Under the pieces are notes generated by a model. It was given only the letters and a program-made list of their open reading frames with translations, was not told where the DNA came from and made no database searches. Positions 54,161 through 63,769 of a stretch of DNA of 64,000 nucleotides are shown here, piece by piece. This DNA is from Labia minor (Eukaryota > Arthropoda > Insecta > Dermaptera > Spongiphoridae): positions 25,366,611 through 25,430,610 of the forward strand of contig OY720345.1 in NCBI GenBank assembly GCA_963082975.1, in the 5' to 3' direction. The translations under genes were made by a program, and so were the position numbers. Each line of letters starts with the position of its first letter. Position 1 is the first letter of the stretch.

Positions 54161-55217
54161 AAGTTGACCTGTGGCCAGGTCCGAACCGACCGACGGTTTG
54201 AAGTAAATTAATTTCCAGCTACAGAAACAATTTCAAATAATTTTAATATATCTATTAATGTAATAAAAAACAGATATGGATAAAACATAAATATTTTTAA
54301 TTTTATTTTATTTATAATATATAGCTGAAGTAGCCGGCGTTACCAGAGGCTGTGACGTCATGAAGGGCTGGGTGACGTCATATAATTTTAAATTAAGAAA
54401 AACATAATGAAGATGATTTTTCCCGAGGATAAAACCAATACATTCGTGGTGATATGTAAAAAAATCTCCTTATGTGAAATTTGGTGCGAAAATAACCCTT
54501 CCCTTCTTATCGTCGATCGCTAATACTACCACTTCCGGTTTACGGATTTGTACCAAAAGTTGATCCATTCATCCCACTGATGCATTAAGTAAAGATACCA
54601 AATTTCATCAAAATCGGTTGAGCCGTTCAGGCTGTACACATTTATACGGACAGACGGAAGGACGGACGGACGCACGGACAGACATCATGCTAAAAATACT
54701 TTTTTCTGTTAAGAAAATGCATGTTTCGTGGTGATATGTAAAAAAATCTCCTTATGTGAAATTTGGTGTGAAAATAACCCTTCCCTTCCTATCGTCGATC
54801 GCTAATACTACCACTTCCGGTTTCCGGATTTGCACCAAAAGTTGATCAATTCATCCCACTGATGCATTAAGTAAATATACCAAATTTCATCAAAATCGGT
54901 TGAGCCGTTCAGGCTGTACACATCTATACGGACGGACGGACGGACGGACGGATCACTTCCGGTTTCCGGATTTGCACCAAAAGTTGATCAATTCATCCCA
55001 CTAATGCATTAAGTAAATATACCAAATTTCATCAAAATCGGTTGAGCCGTTCAGGCTGTACACATCTATACGGACGGACGGACGGACGGACGGACAGACA
55101 TCATGCTAAAAATACTTTTTTCTGTTAAGAAAATGCATGATTCGTGGAGATATGTAAAAATCTCCACATGTGAAATTTGGTGTGAAAACAATACCTCCCT
55201 TACTATCGTCGGTCGGT
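54161..55217 (-). mobile_element. family B repeat with tandem internal duplications
   Basis: Left end AAGTTGACCTGTGGCCAGGT (3' hairpin terminus), right end ACCGACCGACGATAGTAAGG on minus. The middle block, from AACCCTTCCCTTC through GTTGAGCCGTTCAGGCTGTA to the (GGAC)n tract, occurs three times (about 54495-54700, 54775-54950, 54952-55100). The element is therefore 1057 bp instead of about 617. Two TGACGTCA sites lie at about 54354-54380. The duplications start and end at the (GGAC)n microsatellite. Confidence 0.78.
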
Positions 55218-56993
55218 AAAAATGTGTATACATTTTTTGTAGACAATCGAATGAGGTACAATTTTTGTCGAACTTTTTTTGCTGAAAAACTCACCGTTTA
55301 GCTGAAAAATGCGAAAAACGTATTTTTGCAAACTTTCACCATCAATACAATTTTTTGCACAAGAGGGGTTGATGGGGATTTTTCACAATTTATTTATAAT
55401 AGTATTGAATATTCATACCACTGGATTAATATATGTTTGATAGTTTATCACATGAATAGAAATTGTATAAAACTGCTATATATAGAATTTCCTTTAATAT
55501 AATGATAATTATTTTTAATATTAAATCAGTTTAATTATAATTAATTTAATTTTAATTATTGCTATATATATATTTATTTACTTAATGAATAATATTGAAA
55601 ATAATATTTGATAAAAAACTTTTAAATATAGTGAACACTAATTGCAATAGATGGCGGGATATGTATTAAATCAGGATATCTTTTCAAAAATATATAAAAT
55701 TTATATAACTAATATAAATATTTCGTAATATAATAATAGTTTATAAATACTGAAGAGTAAATAATTATTTTACAAATAATAACGGTTTAGCTATCCTTTA
55801 TTTTATTTTAAATACTTATTCGTATATATTTAGTTAAAAAAATCTCCTAAATTCTTCTAAAGATACACAACAAAAAAAACAGAACTTAGTGAACTTTTCA
55901 TTTGAATTAGCCTTATAAAAAATTAAGTAAATTGTATGAAATATAAAGAGAATCACGTTTATTTGAACTTTTAGATATGCTTCAAATAATGTAAATGTAA
56001 ATTTAGAGAAAGAAGATAATTAAATTAAATATAATATTTTATGATTAGAGTATAATGCAAAGATTTCGGTTAATTTGAAATTTTATTCAGTGAATATCTA
56101 TATATTTGAAATTATTTCAATTCCATACAATTTAAGCCCGATATTTCTTACAAAAAAAAGTTTAAAGAAGCCTATTTTGATTGGTGAATTTGATATTTAA
56201 AAGGATTTGTATGAATTACAAATTTGTAAATAATAGAAAAGGCAATAAGTATTTTATTTACAAATATTATGTTTTTAGATGAATAATATATTTGAATTTG
56301 AGTTGAAATACATGTAATCAACTATATTTATTTATTTGGGAAGATTTTAGAAAGTTGGAGCCCCTTTTAGTTAGACATCCGACGCTACAGAAAATACTGG
56401 AGTGTCGAGGCAAAAAAATATAAAATTTACAAATAATTATTTAAGTTGAATTGTTAAAAAAATAACTCGGCAATGTCTTCTAAATCATATATGATCGATG
56501 ATTTCTTTAAAGCCGAAATGGTCTTTGTTGTTGAGGTGGTGCCTTGAGCTTAATTTAAAAAATAAAAATATTGAATGAAAATATTAAGTAATTGAATTTA
56601 AATCATAGAACTATTATGTCGGTCTGTTTGTGTGTATATATGCATGTCAGTCTGGGAAATTGTGACTAAAATTTATCATTAAACTCTTTGATTAGACTAA
56701 ATATTAAATTTTTTTCTTTGGCTTCGATTTAATATCTCATTAATTCAATTTTATTAAATGTTAAATAAAAATGATTTATAAAATACAAAATCATTTATAA
56801 TTCATAAATAATTTTAAATATATTAATCAGTTTATCAATTCATTTTTGATTGCTACTTTTTTATTATAATTACAATGAATTTATTATTAACCGATAGTTT
56901 TAAGCTAAAATTTCTCCCATCCAAATAAAAAAAAAAAGATTCGTTAAAAGACAAATTTTATGAAGATTAGATTTTTAATAGATAAATAAAATA
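55218..56993. other. AT-rich intergenic DNA
   Basis: 55440-55495 holds a scrap of family A (TTGTATAAAACTGCTATATA). Otherwise nothing gene-like is seen in 1.7 kb. Confidence 0.55.
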
Positions 56994-57546
56994 TTGGGTT
57001 GGCAACTAAGTCATTGCCGATTTCATTCATAGATGACTTCAGTTGAATTTTTAGGTTTACCGATGTAGTCCAAATGTAAAACACATTTTGATATTTGATA
57101 GATGGCAATTCAGCTGTCAATCAGTAAAAAAAGTTTTTTGATCGGTTCCGTAGTTTTCGTTTGACGTTCGTTGAAAAATGGAAGATCAAAAGCAACATTT
57201 TCGTCATATTTTGCTTTTTTATTTCGGCAAAGGGAAAAACGCATCGCAAGCTCATAAAAAGTTTTATGTTGTCTATGGCGACGAAACCTTAAAGGAACGG
57301 CAGTGTCAAAATTGGTTTGCCAAATTTCGTTCTGGGGATTTTTCACTCAAAGATGAAAAACACTCTGGTCCTCCAGTTGAAGTTGATGACCACCTAATCA
57401 AAGCAATAATCAAAATGCTGCCTGAAAGATGGCAAAAGGTCATTGATCAAAATGGGCAATACATTACAGAATAAAGTTATTTAGTTCCATGAAAAAATTC
57501 TTTGATTTTCTTAAAAAAAACGGCAATGACTTAGTTGCCAACCTAA
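56994..57546 (+). mobile_element. mariner (cecropia/Hsmar1-like) deletion derivative
   Basis: 553 bp with 28-bp inverted repeats starting TTGGGTTGGCAACTAAGTC (left) and TTAGGTTGGCAACTAAGTC (right), flanked by TA (56992-56993, 57547-57548). Coding plus strand 57178-57474, 98 codons: the N-terminal HTH part MEDQKQHFRHILLFYFGKGK to KFRSGDFSLKDEKHSG is fused in frame to the last residues MLPERWQKVIDQNGQYI. All catalytic Asp residues are lost, so it makes at most a DNA-binding peptide. Near-identical termini suggest a fairly recent copy. Confidence 0.93.
57178..57474 (+). CDS. truncated mariner transposase, N-terminus fused to C-terminus
   Basis: 98-codon intact frame inside the element at 56994-57546. 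Residues 1 to about 65 match the paired helix-turn-helix DNA-binding domain (WFAKFRSGDFSL is the second helix-turn-helix). Residues 79-98 match the transposase C-terminal tail (about 340 residues in a complete protein). Such a peptide could bind the inverted repeats and compete with active enzyme, but this is inference. Confidence 0.8.
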   Translation: MEDQKQHFRHILLFYFGKGKNASQAHKKFYVVYGDETLKERQCQNWFAKFRSGDFSLKDEKHSGPPVEVDDHLIKAIIKMLPERWQKVIDQNGQYITE

Positions 57547-57800
57547 TATATCTATTATATTAAGACTTGAATAATTAATAAATACTTGATAGAAATTTTA
57601 TTTTTTTTAGTTAATTTAATAAAAAAATGATGAATATTATAAAATAACCAAAAATTTGACACATAAATTCAAAACATTCAAAACATTTGTGAATTATAAT
57701 TTATTATATATTAATTATATACAACAAAATATTAAAAAAAAAATAATTCTATTTCATTAAAAACCAAAAAGGTTTAGTTTGAATAATTTTTGAATTTTTT

Positions 57801-58422
57801 ACTATCTCGCCAGAGATAGTATTGCAATGACAAAAATTTTCGATTTCGAGATTTTGATGTTTTTATAGGTTTTGAATGTCCCTGAGTCATTTTCACTAAG
57901 TTTGAGAAAAACATCTGTATGTGTGTATATGTGTGTGAATTTAGACAAGATTACGCAAAAACGGTTTGAACTAGAATAGTGAAACTTGGTATACGGGCAT
58001 TATTCAAAATTCGTAGTTTTCTATCAATTTTGAGAAATGTAGCTCATCCAGAGGTCATTACCTACCACGTTTTGATTTTTTTTCCTCTAAAGTGACCGTA
58101 AAAATAAAGATATATCTTTGATACTTTTTCACATGATTAAAAATTGTATAAAACTGCTATATATAGAATTTCAGCTTGATTGAATCGCTGAAAGAACCGG
58201 AATTAATCTTTTAAATTTTTTAATACGTTGACTGGCAATCACGCGCCAACACGTGACGTGGTGCCATCAAAAAAAAAGTCAAACAAGCGATGGTTTAATA
58301 AATATCATTTTTTAATATTAATTTATAAATTATAATTTATTAAATTTAATTTAAATATAATATATGTGAATTTCCAATTCACCAATTCAAATTTGCGAGA
58401 TATTCGAGTGAAGACACTCCAG
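57801..58422 (+). mobile_element. family A Helentron-like repeat, full length, copy 11
   Basis: 622 bp, start ACTATCTCGCCAGAGATAGT (perfect hairpin), end GCGAGATATTCGAGTGAAG then ACACTCCAG. It lies about 80 bp upstream of the promoter region of the gene at 58891. Confidence 0.8.
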
Positions 58423-58499
58423 ACTTTTCTATATATATATTTCAGTGTTTTAAATATGTGGTATAAAAAAATGATCTGATATTAAAGTTTGATGAAGAT

Positions 58500-58740
58500 T
58501 CTGAAGTTTTGTTTGTTCTTGAGTGAACGAGGTACAAAAGCGAGGCGCCGAGAGTGATGGGGACCTTTTCGGCCAGGCTATAAATCTAAGCCAGGCGCCG
58601 TCTCCTCGAGGTCTCGTCATCGGTGACGTCACCCCCGCGCACTGTTATTTTCAGCTTGAAAATATAATTAAAAAAAGGAAAGAGTGTGGAAAGAAGAAGA
58701 AAAAAGGGAAACAGTTCAGTAAGAGGAAGAAAGAGAAAGA
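58500..58740 (+). promoter_or_regulatory. core promoter with TATA box and TGACGTCA site
   Basis: GC-rich block in an AT-rich region. TATAAA at 58579-58584 lies between two AGGCGCCG copies (58540 and 58594 areas). About 30 bases on is TCGTCATCGG (possible initiator). TGACGTCA at 58624-58631 is a full CRE/ATF palindrome just downstream. A purine-rich leader follows. Orientation is inferred from the TATA box and the exon downstream. Confidence 0.5.
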
Positions 58741-58860
58741 ATGAGGGGGCTCATTCTCGTGGCGTTGGCTGTTGGTGTTGTTACTGTGACTCCATTCATT
58801 CATGATGGTGCATGCGATTGCCAGGTTGAGTGGACTGCAAATCGTGATGCATCTGCTTGA
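58741..58860 (+). CDS. 39-codon upstream ORF in the 5' leader
   Basis: ATG at 58741 to TGA at 58858-58860, ending 30 bases before the proposed main start. The peptide begins MRGLILVALAVGVVTVTPF, signal-peptide-like, then HDGACDCQVEWTANRDASA. It may act as a translation-regulating upstream ORF, or the hydrophobic start may be fortuitous. No relative known to me. Confidence 0.35.
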   Translation: MRGLILVALAVGVVTVTPFIHDGACDCQVEWTANRDASA

Positions 58861-58890
58861 TCGGTGACTTGGGACCAATCAGCCACTGAA

Positions 58891-58966
58891 ATGGAGGAGT
58901 TTGAACTCGAATCGCTCGCCAATCCCGTCTATCCCGGTTCAGTTGCTCATTTTTCCTCCAAGAGAG
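58891..58966 (+). CDS. first coding exon of an unidentified gene (continues right)
   Basis: ATG at 58891 in good context (CTGAAATGG) followed by 25 codons, MEEFELESLANPVYPGSVAH then FSSKR, and a split Gly codon before donor AG|GTAATC. Codon use is GC-rich, matching the leader, unlike random AT-rich frames here. No later exon was found to 64000, so the first intron exceeds 5 kb and contains the hAT element at 60203-63005. The short peptide is too small to name a family. Confidence 0.55.
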
Positions 58967-60202
58967 GTAATCTATCTTATTTGCTTTGGAAATTATTGTT
59001 ATTTATATATAGATAGTATAATCGATAGGTATTTCTTAAACTAAAATAAAAACCAAATTAAAAAAAATAAAAAATAATTTCTTGTTTAAAGCACTGACAA
59101 ACACGATACCGGATTAATTTTTAACTTTATAAAAATAGATGACTGAATCAAAGTTAATTTACTAAAAATCTTGGATTAGACCAATTTTTATAAAATAGAG
59201 AATTTAAAATGAATCGAATAAATATACAAGTTGTTAAAAGAAACTAGAAATTATAGGATACAAGACTTTTGAAATTGTAATCTATATAAACAAACAGTCA
59301 ACTATTATTTATTATTTATTTAGGACAATATTTCTATTGATTTGTTTGTATGATTAGTTTGGATTAAAATAAAATTGGTTTAATTTTTTGAATATGCTAC
59401 TAACATATGTTTAAAATTATATTATTTACAATATATTAAATTATATTATATGTTTTAATAATAAGAAAATTATAAAGGAATTTAGTTATTATAATATTTT
59501 CTTTTCTTTAGAGTATATATATATATATATATATTACTTCCTCTCACTCTATCTCTATCACAATTGTAGTAATATTTTAGTAATAGAAATGGATGTGATG
59601 GGTTTTGAAACCCTTCCTCTTTATTTTTGTATCTTTCAAAGACAAATATTAGAAGATTAGGTGTTTTTCTTTTAATTTTTAATAAATATTTATAATCTTT
59701 TCTTTACTTAACTTATATTATAAAAATATTATATTATATTAAAAAAAAATGAATTTAAAAATTTTAAACCTTTTCCAAAAATAAATAGATTTGATTTGTT
59801 TCATTTTTGAGTATTAAACTGATATTTCAAATAAAAAATAATTTTATAAAATTACATTAAAAATTCACTTTTCATTACTGAGATAAAATATTTATGTTAC
59901 TTTTTCAAAATTTATCTAAATATCAACTTAAATTAATTAAACATTAAATATAAAATATTCCTTTATATTTTATTTATACCAAATATGTTTTTGTATTGAT
60001 TTTTCTTCACATTTCAAATTATTTTTGCAAAATGTTTTAAAAATTAATAATTTGTAAAAAAAAATTCAATTTCTAAGGTTTTTCTGTAAGATTTTCTTTA
60101 GGCGAGCTTTTGAACGCCATTTACGATTTAAAAATTATTTACTTATTTATTTTTCTGTTAAATTTTAAGGTTTAGAATTTATTCATATTATATAGTATAT
60201 AT
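58967..60202 (+). other. intron or intergenic AT-rich DNA
   Basis: No open frame or recognised repeat; an (AT)n run at 59514-59533. Presumed first intron of the gene starting at 58891. Confidence 0.5.
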
Positions 60203-60493
60203 CATAGGTTCTTAAACTTATGTACTCCACGGACCCCCACTTGAAAAAATTTTTTTTGACGGACCCCCATCACAACTTTAGGTACTTTACGTCATTTTAT
60301 TAATTAATTTCTGGCTTACGATCTCATAAGGACAAGGATATATGATGAATATTTCTAACAGTGATTGGTGAATAACGATTTTTTTGCATATTGTAGAACA
60401 CATTTTATTAGAAATTATAATATTGAAGAAAGAAAATACAAACATTGTCATAGCAACAAATCTCACAAATTATAATGGGTACTTACATTAAAT

Positions 60494-61954
60494 TCATATA
60501 AATATTTTAATAGTAATTAAATGTTCAACAAATAATTGACGCGTTTGATTAAGCAATTTTTCACTGGAGCTTTCTATGAAATCATTGAGAGTTGGAAAAG
60601 ACTCATATACACCGTTCTGGATGCGTTTCGACCACAAGTCGATTTTTTTAATCATTGCTTCTATTTTATCTTCAACTTTAAATATATTTACAACAGTACC
60701 TTGCAGGCTCAAATTAAGTTCGTTCAATTTTGTAAAAATATCAGTCAAGTAAGCCACCTTAGCTAACCAGATAAAATCATTGAAACATTCGGTCAGTTCA
60801 AAATGCGCATCTATTAAAAACAATCGTATTTCATCTCGAAGCTCAAAAAGGCGAATGAGTACTTTCCCGCGGGACAACCAACGTACATCTGTATGTAATA
60901 ATAAATGTGTATGTTGACTACCCATTTCCTCACACAAAATTTTAAAAACTCTGGAATTAAGTGGACGAGCCTTAATGAAATTGACAATTTTAACTACTTC
61001 GTCTAATGTTCTTTTCAAATCTGGTGACATATTTTTGGCTGCTAATGATTCTCTGTGAATGCAGCAATGATTCCAAACAACCTGAGGCGCAACATTTTTA
61101 ATAAGAGCAATCAATCCAGTTCTTGTACCTGACATTGCACGAGCACCATCAGTGCAAATTCCAACACATTTTGGCCACTCTATTTCATTTTCGGTTATAA
61201 AATTATTCAAACTGTTAAATATGTCATTAGCTGTCGTTCGTGAAGGTAGTGAATCACAAAACAATACATCTTCTTGTATTTGATTTTCAAACTCATATCT
61301 AATGAAAGCTAACAAATTGGCATTATTAGTGACATCAGTACTTTCATCCAATTGTAATGAGTAATAGTGACTTTTGCGCACTCTCGATATTAATTCTTCT
61401 TTTATATTACATGACATGTCTTCAATCCTATTCTTAACCGTATCATTTGATAATGAAATCAAATTTATATCGTTTGCTGCTTTAGTTCCTAACATTATAT
61501 TTGTAATTACTTTTGTAGCAGGAAGAATTAATTGCTCTGCTATATTATGCGGCTTTCCTGCTTTAGCAATAAGTAGAGCTACTTCATATGATGCCATTAC
61601 TGCTTTCTTACTCATACCACCAGATCCCGTCTTTACCATCAATTTCTGACTTGAATTAAGTTCTTCTTTTTTCATTTTAAAAAATTCGATAGACTTACTA
61701 ACATGCTCGCTGTGCTTTGTTTGTAAATGACGTCTGAGATTAGCAGGTTTCATACTTTCATTGGATAAACTTTCCTGACATAGAACGCAGACTGGTCTTT
61801 CCACATCATTGTTGCAAATATAAGTAAATCCAAATGATAAATAATCATCCGAATATTTTCTAGTTTTGCGTTTCTTGGTAGAGTTTGCTGTTGATGCCTC
61901 ATCATCTGATTCTTTCCGTTTCTGTGTTGAACCAGTTTGTAGCCAACGATCCAT
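60494..61954 (-). CDS. hAT transposase, BED finger, C-terminally shortened
   Basis: 486 residues. A BED-type zinc finger at about 40-85 (C56-x2-C59, H76-x4-H81, in NLRRHLQTKH) binds element ends. The RNase H-like catalytic fold shows LQLDESTDVTN (D203) and GICTDGARAMSG (D269), then the C-x-H element CCIHRESLAAK (298-300) and HTDVRWLSRGKVL at 354-366. Relatives run to about 600 residues and end with the hATC dimerisation domain holding the third acidic residue. Here a stop follows VEHLITIKIFI, so dimerisation and activity are probably lost. The frame is otherwise unbroken, suggesting a fairly young copy. The start is the first ATG and gives the usual short basic N-terminus (MDRWL). Confidence 0.93.
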   Translation of the reverse strand: MDRWLQTGSTQKRKESDDEASTANSTKKRKTRKYSDDYLSFGFTYICNNDVERPVCVLCQESLSNESMKPANLRRHLQTKHSEHVSKSIEFFKMKKEELNSSQKLMVKTGSGGMSKKAVMASYEVALLIAKAGKPHNIAEQLILPATKVITNIMLGTKAANDINLISLSNDTVKNRIEDMSCNIKEELISRVRKSHYYSLQLDESTDVTNNANLLAFIRYEFENQIQEDVLFCDSLPSRTTANDIFNSLNNFITENEIEWPKCVGICTDGARAMSGTRTGLIALIKNVAPQVVWNHCCIHRESLAAKNMSPDLKRTLDEVVKIVNFIKARPLNSRVFKILCEEMGSQHTHLLLHTDVRWLSRGKVLIRLFELRDEIRLFLIDAHFELTECFNDFIWLAKVAYLTDIFTKLNELNLSLQGTVVNIFKVEDKIEAMIKKIDLWSKRIQNGVYESFPTLNDFIESSSEKLLNQTRQLFVEHLITIKIFI

Positions 61955-61999
61955 TTTATGGAGTAATTTATTAACATTGAACTACAATAATATAAATAT

Positions 62000-62545
62000 A
62001 ATATAAATATAATATAAATATAACGAATTATTATTTACTAGCTATGTTTTAATATGATTTTAAATGAATGTTTTAATATCATTTTAAATGAATGTTTTAA
62101 ATCATTTTAATAAATGTTTTAAATCATTTTAAATAAATGATTTAATATCATTTTAAATGAATATTAATTTATATAATAAATATATTTCGTAATTTGATTC
62201 TAAAATATTATTAATTTCGTAATTTGATTCTAAAATATTATTAAAATAAATATTTTTTATTCATAAAACTAACTTATACTTACTCTCAAAAACAGCCTTT
62301 CTGGGAAATTGCAAAATGTGTTTAGTGTTTTTATAAAATAATGATCATGCAAATTACACTAAAAATTAAAAAAAATTATTAGCTATAATAAACTATTATT
62401 AGCTATAATTTAATTATAATTAATTAAATTAATAAAAATAATTTAAAGATACAACTCGTTGAGAAATGAACTTATAATTAACATTAATAAAAATAATTTA
62501 AAGATACAACTCGTTGAGAAATGAACTTATAATTAACATTTGCTT
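62000..62545. repeat. short tandem duplications inside the hAT element
   Basis: Successive arrays: AATATAAATAT units (61987-62020); a ~32-bp unit with ATTTTAAATGAATGTTTTAA (62045-62165); a 30-bp unit with TTTCGTAATTTGATTCTAAA (62185-62245); and a ~57-bp unit with GATACAACTCGTTGAGAAAT repeated twice (62430-62541). Confidence 0.85.
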
Positions 62546-63013
62546 TAAAACTGTTTAAAACCCCAGAGTGGACGCTGACAATTTGGGTTTTTCCGGGTAA
62601 GACTGTCCCCTCCCCTGGTTTTCCCCAATAACAAAGTGAAAGAAAATTCCCTTATATGCCTCCCCTTCCGAGCCCCTAAGAGGGGTTATTTTAAAGGAAC
62701 AATCGAAAAATGATTTTAAATGAATGAATGGATGAAAATTCAAATTTTATATATAGTTTTTTATATATGTTTATTTATTCACAAAAAATTAATTGACATA
62801 ATTATCAATTTAATAAAATAAAATAGTATTATTAATAGTATTAAATTATAGCCGTAATTCTCTAGGAGGATATAGTTAAACAATGAACTTTAAATATTTA
62901 TATATGTATATATTTTTACGATGATTTTTTTCCGAGGACCGCGGACCCCCAGTAAAGGCTTCGCGGACCCCCAGGGGTCCGCGGACCACAGTTTAAGAAC
63001 CACTGGTATATAT

Positions 63014-63769
63014 ACTATATAAATTTAAAAGCTTATATTATATTTATTTATTTTAATTATATATATTTTTTATCATCACATATTATTTCTTTAGAAAAGA
63101 AATATTTTCTGTTTTATTTATATTTTATATTCAGATGTCTAGGATAATTCTAAAAATGTAAAACCTTTTATTTTCAAGAAAATTAATGATGCTGAGATGA
63201 GAAAACGAGGTTTATAACTCAAATGAAAAAAATAACTGAAGATTTAACGTTGACAAACTATTTTTGTCTATTTAAAAAAAGAGAAATTGAAAATTTTCAA
63301 ATATTATATTTATTAGTCATTGATGTAAAAATCTTTTCAGTTTTCTTGAATATTGTGTATCTGTTTGTTAATAAGTGTAGATATGTATTTAACTCAGATT
63401 TTTTCAAACTTAAAAAATAAAAGTATCATACTAAATAAAAATATAATCAGAATGAAATATGGTATTAAAAAGAAATTTAAGTACTCTATAATTCTAGAGT
63501 ATATCTCTATCTTTTGAAAATATTCTATAATAGGGGTGTTGTAAGGTCCTTTCCTGTATATTATTAATAAAACCAATTAATGAATGTAATTATAAAATTG
63601 AATATAGAAAAAAACACCAGAAAATTTTTTTTATATTCGAAGAGAGAGAGAAATAAAATATTTTTATAACTAATGATTTGATATTGAAGTCTAAGGTACA
63701 TATTTTGAATAAAATTCTCCAGATATCCTTTATTTATATTTTTAATTATAAAAAAAATATAAGAAAAAA
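63014..63769. other. AT-rich DNA, nothing recognised
   Basis: Short open frames only and no repeat of the families in this window. Confidence 0.55.

Larger units (their letters stand above)
60203..63005 (-). mobile_element. hAT element with perfect 8-bp target duplication
   Basis: 2803 bp. Termini CATAGGTTCTTAAACTTATG (left) and, inverted, CAGTGGTTCTTAAACTGTGG (right), followed inside by GC-rich GGACCCCC/GGGGGTCC blocks. Flanked by GTATATAT (60195-60202 and 63006-63013). The transposase lies on the minus strand. Upstream of it (62000-62545) are several short tandem duplications. This is the BED-finger hAT group also known as domesticated ZBED5/FAM200-like genes in vertebrates. Confidence 0.93.

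Noticed and set aside
58450-58632. Minus-strand 60-codon frame over the GC-rich block
   Set aside because: The TATA box, leader and following exon fit the plus strand; the minus frame has no splice context.
60536-61649. Plus-strand open frames of 76 and 91 codons
   Set aside because: Antisense shadows of the hAT transposase.
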